Shown here piece after piece: positions 25,482 to 34,644 of a stretch of DNA of 64,000 nucleotides. Below the pieces are notes generated by a model. The model had not been told where the DNA came from and did no database searches. It worked only from the letters and a program-made list of their open reading frames with translations. The stretch spans positions 3,348,001 through 3,412,000 of the forward strand of contig NZ_CP066339.1 in assembly GCF_016406125.1 (NCBI RefSeq), in the 5' to 3' direction. This stretch comes from Alicyclobacillus sp. SO9. Lineage in GTDB: Bacteria; Bacillota; Bacilli; Alicyclobacillales; Alicyclobacillaceae. The position numbers and the translations under genes are program-made. Each line of letters begins with the position of its first letter. The stretch's first letter is position 1.

Positions 25482-26231
25482 CTACTTATTGAGAAACACG
25501 CCGCCTTTGTAATCCTGGTCAAAGATAGGGGCATCAATCCAATCATTGTCAACCGTCATGTTTTGGTTCCCTGCTCCAATGTTCCAACCGCCATAAATCT
25601 GTCCATGTGCCAGGTTTTGTTTTTCGTGTGAATCCATCCCTGTTATGTTCGCAGTCCCCATGAACACAGCGGAATTCTGGGTAAGTGTATTCACGTCTAG
25701 TCTGCCGACACCAATACGCGTTGTCTCTGAAGCGGGTCTGTCACCGGGGTGTAGAATGTGAGTGTCTCGGTCGTCGATTGGCGTGTCAATAATGTCTGGG
25801 TCATGTACAAAACTGACGTTGTCGACAAACATGTTGGAACTGCCAATGGATCCAAATCCCATGTTGCTTTTGGAATGAGCGCTGACGCCGCAGACCGTAT
25901 TTGTGCTGCCCAGATAAATACCCGAGTTGCCGGACACTGTGTTGACTTGAATATTGACCGGTAAATTGGTTGTTTGTGTTGCTGAACTTGTTATCGATCC
26001 CGTTGGACCAGCACCACCGGGAGCCTCCTTCGGCATTCCCCCGGGCACGGTTGTAGGGCTTTTCTCATGCTGCCTCCCAGTTTCCATTCTTGGCCCCGTG
26101 TCATGCCGCGCTCCAACTCCCGCAGCTGGTCTCTTGGCTTGTCGCCAGTTTTCATCCGTGCGGACCTGCGCCCGTCGCCCCCCTGTGTCCGACGCACCTG
26201 CTCTTTTAGAAGTCCATAGCCCATCCATCAT
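25482..26231 (-). CDS. Tandem GerPA/GerPF-like domain protein
   Basis: 249 residues. The first ~85 are charged, Gly/Pro-rich and probably disordered. Then come two copies of a domain of about 65 residues that also makes up the neighbouring protein. Copy 1 runs from NIQVNTVSGNSGIYLGSTN through HSKSNMGFG to IIDTPIDDRD; copy 2 from RLDVNTLTQNSAVFMGTAN through HEKQNLAHG to WIDAPIFDQD. The pattern VN-x-NS-x-IF-x-G...H-x-K-x-N matches GerPA/GerPF-type proteins, which affect spore coat permeability to germinants. The start overlaps the upstream stop (ATGA). Family assignment is by eye. Confidence 0.65.
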   Translation of the reverse strand: MMDGLWTSKRAGASDTGGRRAQVRTDENWRQAKRPAAGVGARHDTGPRMETGRQHEKSPTTVPGGMPKEAPGGAGPTGSITSSATQTTNLPVNIQVNTVSGNSGIYLGSTNTVCGVSAHSKSNMGFGSIGSSNMFVDNVSFVHDPDIIDTPIDDRDTHILHPGDRPASETTRIGVGRLDVNTLTQNSAVFMGTANITGMDSHEKQNLAHGQIYGGWNIGAGNQNMTVDNDWIDAPIFDQDYKGGVFLNK

Positions 26232-26476
26232 ATGTTCATATTCCACGCAATCTTCATGTCCTGGTCGTTGATAACGCCGTCAATCCATTCGAAACTATCA
26301 ATCGTGTTACTGATGGTTCCCCCAATCAATGAAAACGGTCCAAAGTTTGATCCGTGAGCAAAATTCAACTTTTGATTCGCATCCCATCCGGTGACATTGA
26401 CCTGCCCAATAAAGATGCCTGAGTTCTGCTGTGGACTATTGGCATTAATGACACCAAACGCAATAAATGCCGGCAA
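26228..26476 (-). CDS. GerPA/GerPF-like small spore protein
   Basis: 82 residues, a single copy of the domain duplicated in the next gene: VINANSPQQNSGIFIGQVN, then WDANQKLNFAHGSNFGPF and IDGVINDQD. The start is TTG read as MPAFIAFG, because AAAGGAGG lies 8 nt upstream and GerPA/GerPF proteins begin with MPA. It overlaps the next gene by 4 bp. By family it should be made in the mother cell and act in coat permeability; no clear sigma-K promoter was found by eye. Confidence 0.68.
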   Translation of the reverse strand: MPAFIAFGVINANSPQQNSGIFIGQVNVTGWDANQKLNFAHGSNFGPFSLIGGTISNTIDSFEWIDGVINDQDMKIAWNMNI

Positions 26477-26670
26477 CTGCAAAACCTCCTTTACGGTCAG
26501 CAATCACAGCCGCCCGCCGAAGCTACGCCTGAGTCCAGTACTGTTCTGTTGTGAGACTATGCCGCTGAAAAGATGTCCTATGCGAATGAATTGCTAAAAA
26601 GCCGTCGACTTTTCCGGGAATTTGCAGAGAATAGGTGGAAATGGATAGTTTTCTTACGAGAAAGAAAGTG

Positions 26671-26676
26671 TATAAT
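26671..26676 (+). promoter_or_regulatory. Candidate -10 element for the Ktr operon
   Basis: TATAAT at 26671-26676, with only a weak -35 (TTTTC-like) upstream. It would give a 5' leader of under 30 nt before the TTG start, leaving no room for a c-di-AMP riboswitch of the kind seen upstream of ktrAB elsewhere. Confidence 0.45.
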
Positions 26677-26709
26677 CGTATGTGATTTCACAGCAGGGGG
26701 GACCACTGT

Positions 26710-28023
26710 TTGCGTAAGCAGCCGCTGAATCCAGCACAACGAATCGCCGTTACATACTTCGCACTCGCAATCATCGGGTCAGCCGTACTGCTTCTGCCCA
26801 TTATGCACCACACAGCGGTAAGCCTCACGAACGCTGTTTTCACATCCGCAAGCGCCTTGTTTGTCACGGGGCTAACAACTGTACCTACAAATACAACTTG
26901 GACTCCGTTCGGAGATGTGGTTATTGCCATCTTGATTCAAATTGGCGGAGCAGGTATCACCCTCGTCACAACAGCGGCATACTTGTTGATGGGTCGAAAA
27001 ATACCATTAGGTACGCGATTGTTAATGGCTGAAGACCGCAATATGGGTTTACAGGGAATTGTCCGTCTGTTTCGCAACATTATGGCCTTCAGCTTTGCTA
27101 TTGAAGGAATAGGAACTGCTGCCGTCGGTCTCTACCTCAAATTCGTGTACCATTACACCTGGTTGAGAGCACTGGCGTTCGGGCTTTTTCACTCGATTTC
27201 ATCCTTTAATAACGCTGGTTTTGACTTGTGGGGAACGTCACTGGAGCAGTTTCAACGCGATCCGTTTATGCTCTTGTTTACAAGCGCCCTCATCATTGTT
27301 GGAGGGTTAGGATTCGTGGTTCTGGCGGAATTCTATTCGTTTAGGGAACGTCATTTGGTCTCTCTGCACACGAAAATCGTACTGGTCATGACGGCAATTT
27401 TGCTTGTCGCCGGGACACTGCTCATTCTGGCATTCGAATGGAACCGCTCAATGGGACAACTGAGCTGGCCTTATAAAATCCTCAACGCTTGGTTTACGTC
27501 GGTTTCGACCAGAACGGCAGGGTTTGACTCAATCCCCATTTCTCACATGAAAGAAGTAACATGGCTCGTGATTACCATGTTCATGTTTATTGGTGCGTCT
27601 CCTGGTTCAACAGGCGGAGGAATCAAAACATCTACTTTCTACATGCTCATCAAAACCGCTATTTCTACTATCCGCGGCAACGCGGAAATCGTTTCAGGTG
27701 AGCGCTCAATTCCATGGGAGATTGCGCATAAGTCGTTGTTAATCTTCCTGCTTGCAATTGGCGTCATTATGAGCTGTACACTTGTGGACGCTGCCCTGGA
27801 GCCGCATATTCGCCTGATGCGGATTATTTTTGAGGAAGTGTCCGCATTTGGAACCGTAGGGCTTACAACGGGGATTACGACAAGCATTGCATTACCTATG
27901 AAGTGGGTGTTAATCTTTACGATGTATGTCGGCCGAATTGGAATCCTGACATTCCTATTGGGAATCATGCAGAAATCTCAATCAAAGGTTCGGCACGTAC
28001 AGGAGCGAATTTTAGTTGGATAG
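26710..28023 (+). CDS. ktrB: Ktr/Trk-type potassium uptake membrane subunit
   Basis: 437-residue K+-translocating subunit (KtrB/KtrD/TrkH superfamily) with four pore-loop repeats. Selectivity-filter regions are recognisable: SALFVTGLTTV, SISSFNNAGFDLWG, STRTAGFDSIPI and SAFGTVGLTTG. Start TTG with AGGGGGG about 8 nt upstream. The cytosolic gating subunit follows 11 bp downstream. Whether it is orthologous to KtrB or KtrD cannot be decided from one window. Confidence 0.92.
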   Translation: MRKQPLNPAQRIAVTYFALAIIGSAVLLLPIMHHTAVSLTNAVFTSASALFVTGLTTVPTNTTWTPFGDVVIAILIQIGGAGITLVTTAAYLLMGRKIPLGTRLLMAEDRNMGLQGIVRLFRNIMAFSFAIEGIGTAAVGLYLKFVYHYTWLRALAFGLFHSISSFNNAGFDLWGTSLEQFQRDPFMLLFTSALIIVGGLGFVVLAEFYSFRERHLVSLHTKIVLVMTAILLVAGTLLILAFEWNRSMGQLSWPYKILNAWFTSVSTRTAGFDSIPISHMKEVTWLVITMFMFIGASPGSTGGGIKTSTFYMLIKTAISTIRGNAEIVSGERSIPWEIAHKSLLIFLLAIGVIMSCTLVDAALEPHIRLMRIIFEEVSAFGTVGLTTGITTSIALPMKWVLIFTMYVGRIGILTFLLGIMQKSQSKVRHVQERILVG

Positions 28024-28034
28024 GAGTCTTGACG

Positions 28035-28754
28035 GTGGCAAGGAATAAATCCGTGGGAATGCTTGGTCCCGGCCGGTTCGCGAATGGTTCAGGACGGAAG
28101 CAGCCCAAAACCATTGGCATTATTGGTGCAGGTCGCTTTGGCTCTGGTGCCGCACAGGAATTAATTCGAAACGGGCACCATGTTTTAATCATTGACAGAG
28201 ATCCGTCTTGTCTTGAACCATTGGCTCACACGTGTCATACGGCTATCGGCAATGCTGAGGATATGGAATTCCTCGCAGAAGCCGGAATCAAAGACGTTGA
28301 CGCTGTCATTATAGCCATCGGCGACAATGAAACAAGTTCAAATCACGCAACCATCAACTGCAAGGATTTTGACCTATACGTTGTCGCAAAGGCCACACAT
28401 CCAACACACGGGAAAATCCTGGACCGGCTGGGCGCGGACATGGTGGTATACCCTGAACACGATTCCGGTGTGCGTCTTGCCAGGCTATTAACGAGATCGT
28501 CCATATTAGAGACTTTGGAGCTCTATGAAGAGGTCTTCATGATGGAACTCAATGCAGGCGGCGACTTACTCGAGAAGAGTCTGGACCGCCTCAACCTGTC
28601 AAATCGGTTCGGTGTACAGGTCGTACTAATCGTGCGCGGTAAAGTCACCATTTTTCCTGTATCTGCATCCAACATTGTCATGCCTGGGGACAGGCTGGTC
28701 CTTGTTGGCCCTTCTGAAAGCCTTCACCAAGTGGCAAAGCTCGCGGAGAAATAA
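28035..28754 (+). CDS. ktrA: Ktr potassium uptake regulatory subunit (RCK/TrkA-N)
   Basis: 239-residue cytosolic subunit. The TrkA-N Rossmann motif TIGIIGAGRFGSGAAQEL lies near residue 26, with GNAEDMEFLAEAGIKDVDAVI for nucleotide binding. The C-terminal RCK_C half (about 155-239) would bind c-di-AMP in known relatives. The start is GTG with AGGAG 8 nt upstream; the frame extends further into ktrB without a site. The extra ~25 basic/Gly-rich N-terminal residues before TIGIIG are unusual. Its stop lies within the terminator stem. Confidence 0.9.
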   Translation: MARNKSVGMLGPGRFANGSGRKQPKTIGIIGAGRFGSGAAQELIRNGHHVLIIDRDPSCLEPLAHTCHTAIGNAEDMEFLAEAGIKDVDAVIIAIGDNETSSNHATINCKDFDLYVVAKATHPTHGKILDRLGADMVVYPEHDSGVRLARLLTRSSILETLELYEEVFMMELNAGGDLLEKSLDRLNLSNRFGVQVVLIVRGKVTIFPVSASNIVMPGDRLVLVGPSESLHQVAKLAEK

Positions 28755-28767
28755 GGTCTCCGCGAGC
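28739..28767 (+). terminator. Terminator overlapping the ktrA stop codon
   Basis: Perfect 11-bp stem GCTCGCGGAGA (28739-28749) and TCTCCGCGAGC (28757-28767) with a 7-nt loop that contains the TAA stop. The tail ttcactcctctttc is T-rich but broken. It may also end the convergent GGDEF-EAL transcript. Confidence 0.7.
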
Positions 28768-28790
28768 TTCACTCCTCTTTCAACGACTCG

Positions 28791-30527
28791 CTACATCTTC
28801 ATAATAAACTTCTTGCTAAACTCCGCGTGTGAAACTGGGGCTCCAAACAGGAAACCCTGCATAAAATCGCAACCCAAACTCAGCAGCGTTGACCTTTGCG
28901 CATCGGTCTCAATACCTTCCGCTACGACCTTAAGGTCTAATTGATGAGCGAGCTCTATAATGGCTTTTACGATTGTCCAGTCGTTTTTGGACTCCGGGAG
29001 ATTTCTGACAAATGACTTATCAATCTTAAGCATATGAACAGGAAGACGGCGCAGATAACTTAATGAAGAAAATCCCGTACCAAAATCATCTACAGCCATC
29101 GTAACGCCCAAATCGTGTAAATTATGTAGAATATCAGACACCTTGTCGATGTGCATAAAAACACTTTCGGTAATCTCAAACTGGACACGGTCCGGCTGAA
29201 TGCCAATGTCCTGCAGAAGCCGCTTGACACTAGTAATAAAGTCAGCACTGGTCAGTTGTAAAACGGATAGATTGATTGCGATTCGGTAATCCGTAAAGCC
29301 CATTTTCTCCCACTTCAGCGCCTGTTCACAAGCAGTGCGGAACACTGACTCTCCAATATGGGAGATGATTCCTGCCTCTTCTGCAACGGGAATAAAAGCA
29401 TCTGGATAAATTAGACCGCGCTCGGGGTGATTCCATCTCACCAAAGCCTCAATGCCCACAAGTCTACCTGTAGAAGCTTCAAATTCCGGCTGGTAGTGTA
29501 CACAGAACTCATCCTTTGCAACGGCACGGCGCAAATCACTGACTAATGTCAGTTTTTCAACGACTTTTCCGTGGAGTTGTCCGCTATAGCGAACCATCCG
29601 CCCTTTTCCAATGTGCTTTGCTTCAATTAACGCTGTGCTGGCATTCTGGATGAGTGTATCGGCAGATTCACCGTCGCGAGGATATACCGCGACACCGGCT
29701 GAAAGGGTCACAAAAACCTGCCGTCCTTCGACTACAAAAGGTTGACTGAACATTGCCTTGACCCGGTTCACCAGTTCCATTTGCAACCGGTGATCTCCCT
29801 CAGGAATAAAGACTGCGAACTCATCCCCGCCCCAGCGAGCCACAAAACAATTTGGCGGAAAACAAGCTTTAAGGCGGCGGGCTGTACTTTTTACCACCCC
29901 TTCAGCTGCAGAATAGCCAAACATACTCACCATCTGTTTAAAGTTATCCATATTCAGAAAGACTACGCCAGACTTGGAATCGGTTGCAGAGCCGTTGACA
30001 AGACACTGATTCAGATCATCCCTAAACTTTCGTCGATTCGGAAGCCCTGTCTCATCATCAAAATACGCCATGCGATGCATGACGTTTTCAAATTCCTTTC
30101 TTTCTGAGATATCACGTGCAATCATGAAAACGATTTTCTCATGTTGTTGAGGAACTACCCGAATACTAAGTTCGAGAGGCAAAATGCGTCCGTCGTCAAC
30201 GACATGCTTCCATTCCATGGTTGTATAGGACCGCGTGAAAATGGTTTCTTCCAGTTCCCGCAACTCCGCCGCGGTAATATAGTTGCTCACTAAATCTCTA
30301 AATGTCATCGACAACAGCTTTTGCCGTGAAAACCCCGTGGTCTTGCATGCAATGGGATTAACCTCAACAAAAGGCGAAATCTCGTTACTTTCAAAGATAG
30401 CAAACACAAAATAGGCATCATTAGCACTGTAGATTAAATCGCGAAACAACGTTTCTGATGCAAACGGTGTACTAGGTTTCCGTAGCCGCCCATCTTCAGA
30501 CCTTCTAGTGCGCGCAATATCGTCCAT
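28791..30527 (-). CDS. PAS-GGDEF-EAL cyclic-di-GMP signalling protein
   Basis: 578-residue soluble protein. A PAS sensor (about 25-145) is followed by a diguanylate cyclase domain with intact GGDEF (233-237, RWGGDEFAVF) and a phosphodiesterase domain with intact EAL (360-362, IEALVRWNHPERG) plus AVDDFGTGFSSLSYL and VVAEGIET. Both activities look possible; which dominates is unknown. The start at MDDIARTRR has AAGGGTG 5-6 nt upstream; the longer frame lacks a site. Monocistronic, convergent with ktrA. Confidence 0.92.
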   Translation of the reverse strand: MDDIARTRRSEDGRLRKPSTPFASETLFRDLIYSANDAYFVFAIFESNEISPFVEVNPIACKTTGFSRQKLLSMTFRDLVSNYITAAELRELEETIFTRSYTTMEWKHVVDDGRILPLELSIRVVPQQHEKIVFMIARDISERKEFENVMHRMAYFDDETGLPNRRKFRDDLNQCLVNGSATDSKSGVVFLNMDNFKQMVSMFGYSAAEGVVKSTARRLKACFPPNCFVARWGGDEFAVFIPEGDHRLQMELVNRVKAMFSQPFVVEGRQVFVTLSAGVAVYPRDGESADTLIQNASTALIEAKHIGKGRMVRYSGQLHGKVVEKLTLVSDLRRAVAKDEFCVHYQPEFEASTGRLVGIEALVRWNHPERGLIYPDAFIPVAEEAGIISHIGESVFRTACEQALKWEKMGFTDYRIAINLSVLQLTSADFITSVKRLLQDIGIQPDRVQFEITESVFMHIDKVSDILHNLHDLGVTMAVDDFGTGFSSLSYLRRLPVHMLKIDKSFVRNLPESKNDWTIVKAIIELAHQLDLKVVAEGIETDAQRSTLLSLGCDFMQGFLFGAPVSHAEFSKKFIMKM

Positions 30528-30657
30528 CGTTTCACCCTTACCGCCGTACTGCTTTATATCAGTTCTTGTCAATGGAGAAATGTTCCCTATTTTGAGTCCC
30601 TTTACCTTCTTTCGACATATTCTATAAGATTCCTTCAAAATTGGTCATAATGATAAA

Positions 30658-31293
30658 CTACAGTTCCAAAAGGAATGGATTTGTCTTTCGCTCGTGTCCC
30701 ATTGCAGTAGCCTGCATGTGTCCTGGATACAACTGCGTTGTATCGGCGAGATTCAGGAGTCGGTGCAAGGAGCTTTTCATGGCTTCCGCATCTGATTCGG
30801 GGAAGTCCGTCCGACCAATGGTGCCAGCAAACAAGGTATCCCCCGTGAACACAATGGATTCACCCACGAGACAGACTCCGCCGGGAGAGTGACCAGGGGT
30901 ATGCCATACAGAAAAAGACGTCTCCCCCAAGGATACGACGTCACCGTCTGTCCAAAATCGGTCTGGCACGGAAAGAGGAGCCGTGTCTTGGTTGAGCCAC
31001 ATCTTTGCATGTTCGTGGGCCTGTTGCCACAATGCAAAATCCGATCGGTGCAGAAAGATTGGAACGCCATACCGGCGGCGTAGTTCGTCCGTACCCAAGA
31101 CATGGTCAAAATGTCCGTGTGTGCACCAGACGGCTGTGAGCTTGAGTCGGTGTTCCTCTATATAGGTAAGGACCGGTGACAGCGCTGTATCACCGGGATC
31201 GATAACGACAGCCTTGGCGTCAGGGTCTTCACTCTCCGATACCACATAACAATTGGATTGTAATGGACTGATGACAAACCGCTCAATTTTCAA
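30658..31293 (-). CDS. MBL-fold metallo-hydrolase (YqgX/glyoxalase II-like)
   Basis: 211-residue metallo-beta-lactamase-fold hydrolase. Metal-binding motifs are CTHGHFDHVLG (H-x-H-x-D-H), WHTPGHSPGG, VFTGDTLFAG and a terminal LYPGHMQ. The compact length matches YqgX-type hydrolases rather than full glyoxalase II. Start TTG with GGGAGG 8 nt upstream. It is 16 bp after dtd and co-directional with the rel-dtd run, an arrangement common in Firmicutes. The substrate is uncertain. Confidence 0.9.
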   Translation of the reverse strand: MKIERFVISPLQSNCYVVSESEDPDAKAVVIDPGDTALSPVLTYIEEHRLKLTAVWCTHGHFDHVLGTDELRRRYGVPIFLHRSDFALWQQAHEHAKMWLNQDTAPLSVPDRFWTDGDVVSLGETSFSVWHTPGHSPGGVCLVGESIVFTGDTLFAGTIGRTDFPESDAEAMKSSLHRLLNLADTTQLYPGHMQATAMGHERKTNPFLLEL

Positions 31294-31309
31294 AACAAGG
31301 CCCTCCCGT

Positions 31310-31759
31310 CTAGAAATTTCGTTGACTGTCCAAAAGCAGGGTCACAGGACCGTCGTTCACGAAATCAACTTCCATCATGGCCCCAAACACTCCAGTCGCG
31401 ACTCGAGGTCCCCTGTCTCTTAAGAGTCCGTTAAACTCGTGATACAAGGCCTCAGCATGTTCCGGTGGAGCGGCATCCATAAAATTAGGCCTGCGGCCTT
31501 TGCGGACGTCTCCGTACAATGTAAACTGCGAGATGGACAGAATCTCTCCTCTTACTTCAAGCAGACTCAAATTCATTTTTCCGTCTGCGTCTTCGAAAAC
31601 TCTCAAATTTACAATCTTATCTGCTATGTACTTCAGATCCTTCTCTGCGTCCCCATGACTAAAGCCCACAAGCAGCATAAATCCCCTGCCAATGGCACCG
31701 ACTTCCTCGCCTCCCGACCTGACGGCTGCCCTCGTGCAGCGTTGAATGACGACCCGCAT
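31310..31759 (-). CDS. dtd: D-aminoacyl-tRNA deacylase
   Basis: 149-residue enzyme that hydrolyses D-amino acids (and glycine mischarged on tRNA-Ala) from tRNA. Active-site motifs are both present: [10 protein letters not shown] and the C-terminal GPVTLLLDS variant of GPVT. The length is standard. AAGGGGGG lies upstream of ATG. It follows rel by 56 bp on the same strand. Confidence 0.96.
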   Translation of the reverse strand: MRVVIQRCTRAAVRSGGEEVGAIGRGFMLLVGFSHGDAEKDLKYIADKIVNLRVFEDADGKMNLSLLEVRGEILSISQFTLYGDVRKGRRPNFMDAAPPEHAEALYHEFNGLLRDRGPRVATGVFGAMMEVDFVNDGPVTLLLDSQRNF

Positions 31760-31815
31760 TGTATCCCCCCTTGCATATCATAGATGGACCCAGTCTTGCA
31801 TTGCAGAGTATACGA

Positions 31816-33972
31816 CTATTGCACGACGCGACGCACGGAATGGATATCTTTCAAGCGCTTAATACGCTCCACCACACTTCGTAAGTGTTCAAGATTCCGA
31901 ATTCTGACGCTGACGTGAATGTGTGCAATTTTCTTCTTGTCGGCTCTCGCACTGACTGCGGTAACATTGGTTTTGGTTTCACCTATGGCATTCATGACCT
32001 CATTCACCAACCCGTGCCTGTCCAACCCCTGGACTAACAGGTCCACGTTGTAGTCCATCTGCGAAGCGACAGCCCACTCAACGTCGAGGATGCGTTCCCC
32101 GTCCTCGCGCAGAACCTTGACATTGGGGCAGTCCGTGCGGTGCACGGAGACTCCGCGCCCCTTCGTAACGAACCCAGTAATGTCGTCGCCCGGAACAGGA
32201 TTGCAGCACTTGGCGAAGCGAATCAACATGTTGTCGACGCCTTTGACTTGAACCCCATTGGTATTTGGCTTGTTCTGATGCCTCAGTTCCATGGTAATAG
32301 ATTCCAGGGATTGGTCCTCATTGTCGCGCCGATATCGCTCTACCAACCTGGTAACAATCTGGACAGGACTGAGGCCGCCGTACCCAATGGAGGCGTACAT
32401 ATCCTCTTCCTTGTTAAAGTTAAACTTCTGCATCACTTCTGCTAAATACTCGTCTTTCAAGAGGTCTTGACTAACGAGGCGCTGCCGCGTAAGTTCCTTT
32501 TCCACCAGTACACGACCGCGCTCCACGTTTTCCTCCCTTTTCTCTTTCTTAAACCACTGGCGAATTTTGCTCTTTGCCTGTGAGGACTGTACGATTTTCA
32601 GCCAGTCGCGGCTAGGCCCATAGCTGTGTTTTGAAGTCAGGACCTCAACAATATCACCTGTTCTCAGTCTGTAATCCAGCGGAACAATTTTACTGTTCAC
32701 CTTCGCGCCTATGCATCGATTGCCAATGTCCGTGTGAATGCGATAAGCAAAGTCAATAGGAACTGAACCCGCAGGGAGGTCAATGACATCACCTTTGGGT
32801 GTAAAGACGAACACTTCGTCAGTAAACAGGTCGAGTTTGAGGGTCTCCATAAATTCCTGCGCATCCCGAAAATCCTGTTGCCACTCGAGAACTTCTCGAA
32901 ACCAGGCCAGCTTTTGATCAAATTTCCCTTCAGCCTTTTGTCCGCCCTCTTTGTACACCCAATGCGCAGCAATTCCGTACTCTGCGGTCTCATGCTGTTC
33001 CCATGTTCGAATCTGAATCTCAAGCGGTTCGCCTTTCGGACCGACTACAGTCGTATGAAGACTCTGGTACATGTTTGGCTTCGGCATCGCAATATAGTCC
33101 TTAAACCGTCCTGGCATCGGCTTCCACATGGTATGTACAACGCCAAGTACGCCATAGCAATCTTTCACGTTCTCGACAATAACACGGACAGCAAAGAGGT
33201 CGTAAATTTCGTTAAAGTCTTTGTTCTGCGACACCATTTTCCTGTAGATACTGTAGATGTGCTTTGCGCGTCCTGTGACTTCCGCCTTGAGACTGACCTC
33301 TTCGAGCCGTGCTCTGAGGTTGTTCATAACTTCATTGACGTATGCCTCACGCTCTTGGCGTTTTTGAGCCATTAAGTTAACGATGCGATAGTACTGCTGA
33401 GGGTTGAGGTAACGAAGGGAGGTATCTTCTAGTTCCCATTTCATTGTGTAGATTCCAAGGCGATGCGCTAAGGGAGCAAAAATCTTTAATGTCTCACGGG
33501 AAGTACGGGCTTGTTTCTCAGGGCTTTGATACCGCAGCGTTCTCATGTTGTGCAGCCTGTCGGCCAACTTAATCAACAAAACTCGAATATCTTTAGCCAT
33601 GGCCATGAACATCTTGCGCAGGTTTTCTGCTTGTTGCTCCTCTGAGGAGTCAAACTTGATGCGTTTCAGTTTCGTTACCCCGTCCACCAGTGCCGCTACT
33701 TCCGCTCCAAACTGCCTGACAAGTTCCTCATCAGTGACTCGGGTATCCTCAACGACATCATGCAGCAGGGCCGCCACAAGCGTGGTGGGGTCGAGTTCTA
33801 AATCTGCCAGAATTGTGGCAACCGCCACCGGATGAGTGATGTAGGGTTCCCCAGATTTACGGAACTGCCCTTCGTGAGCATCCTTTGCATAGGCATAAGC
33901 CTTGTGCAGGAACTCTACTCTGTCATCGTCAGCGTAGCTTTTGACTTTCTCTACGAGCTCGTCCATCCCCAC
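31816..33972 (-). CDS. relA: Bifunctional (p)ppGpp synthetase/hydrolase Rel
   Basis: 718-residue stringent-response enzyme. HD hydrolase (ALLHDVVEDTRVTDEEL), synthetase domain (YQSLHTTVVGPKGEPLEIQIRT), TGS domain (FVFTPKGDVIDLPAGSVPIDFAY), zinc-finger region (FAKCCNPVPGDDI) and C-terminal ACT domain, in the normal order. Intact HD residues indicate hydrolase activity too. The start is GTG, because AGGGGGG lies 7 nt upstream; an ATG two codons later and an open frame 16 codons earlier are the alternatives. It lies after apt, a common Firmicute arrangement. Confidence 0.96.
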   Translation of the reverse strand: MGMDELVEKVKSYADDDRVEFLHKAYAYAKDAHEGQFRKSGEPYITHPVAVATILADLELDPTTLVAALLHDVVEDTRVTDEELVRQFGAEVAALVDGVTKLKRIKFDSSEEQQAENLRKMFMAMAKDIRVLLIKLADRLHNMRTLRYQSPEKQARTSRETLKIFAPLAHRLGIYTMKWELEDTSLRYLNPQQYYRIVNLMAQKRQEREAYVNEVMNNLRARLEEVSLKAEVTGRAKHIYSIYRKMVSQNKDFNEIYDLFAVRVIVENVKDCYGVLGVVHTMWKPMPGRFKDYIAMPKPNMYQSLHTTVVGPKGEPLEIQIRTWEQHETAEYGIAAHWVYKEGGQKAEGKFDQKLAWFREVLEWQQDFRDAQEFMETLKLDLFTDEVFVFTPKGDVIDLPAGSVPIDFAYRIHTDIGNRCIGAKVNSKIVPLDYRLRTGDIVEVLTSKHSYGPSRDWLKIVQSSQAKSKIRQWFKKEKREENVERGRVLVEKELTRQRLVSQDLLKDEYLAEVMQKFNFNKEEDMYASIGYGGLSPVQIVTRLVERYRRDNEDQSLESITMELRHQNKPNTNGVQVKGVDNMLIRFAKCCNPVPGDDITGFVTKGRGVSVHRTDCPNVKVLREDGERILDVEWAVASQMDYNVDLLVQGLDRHGLVNEVMNAIGETKTNVTAVSARADKKKIAHIHVSVRIRNLEHLRSVVERIKRLKDIHSVRRVVQ

Positions 33973-34006
33973 TGCATGTCCCCCCTGTTCTGTGACTTGT
34001 TCTTCT

Positions 34007-34516
34007 CTAGTATTGAACAAGTGTTAAAATCGGCAGATGAAGCGGAAGCTTTTCACGGCCGTTAAGATGCGTCAATTCAATGAAGAATCCGGCTCCGACG
34101 ACTTCTCCGCCGATTTTCTGAACCAGTTCAATGGTCGCGGCCATGGTGCCGCCAGTCGCAAGCAAATCATCCGCAACGACGACTCTTTGCCCAGGTTGGA
34201 TGGCATCTGCGTGGATCTCCAATTCATCTGTCGCATACTCCAGTTGATACTGTACACGAACAGTGTTCCCCGGAAGTTTGCCTTTTTTTCGAACGGGTGC
34301 AAATCCGGTCTCCGTTGCATACGCTAGGGGAGCCCCTACGACGTAACCACGGGCCTCAGGTCCTACAATGACATCAGCTTGTAATTCTCTTGCAAAAACC
34401 GCCAGTTTATCAATGGCAGATTTATAAGCCGGTCCGTTGGCTAACAATGGCGTTATGTCGCGAAAGAGAATGCCCGGCTGCGGAAAATCTGGAATTTCAC
34501 GAATCCATTCTTTCAT
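34007..34516 (-). CDS. apt: Adenine phosphoribosyltransferase
   Basis: 169-residue purine salvage enzyme converting adenine and PRPP to AMP. Motifs: IREIPDFPQPGILFRDITPL, GPEARGYVVGAPLAY, KKGKLPG, and the PRPP loop VVVADDLLATGGT. ATG at MKEWIREIPDF is chosen because Apt proteins begin a few residues before IPDFP; an upstream ATG at 34537 with GGAAAG is possible. It sits between recJ and rel, as in B. subtilis. Confidence 0.95.
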   Translation of the reverse strand: MKEWIREIPDFPQPGILFRDITPLLANGPAYKSAIDKLAVFARELQADVIVGPEARGYVVGAPLAYATETGFAPVRKKGKLPGNTVRVQYQLEYATDELEIHADAIQPGQRVVVADDLLATGGTMAATIELVQKIGGEVVGAGFFIELTHLNGREKLPLHLPILTLVQY

Positions 34517-34644
34517 CCAATAAGTCTCTCCAATCATACGGTCTTTCCGATGACATGTCCGAATCGGAATGCCTAAACAGGAATATCTAAACAGGAACAG
34601 GAATGAAACATTGTAACGCTCCTATTCCGACTCTGCTTTCGGTC

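Noticed and set aside
26477-26709. c-di-AMP (ydaO/yuaA) riboswitch upstream of the Ktr genes
   Set aside because: The TATAAT at 26671 leaves a leader under 30 nt and I see no matching conserved core; too short for that riboswitch.
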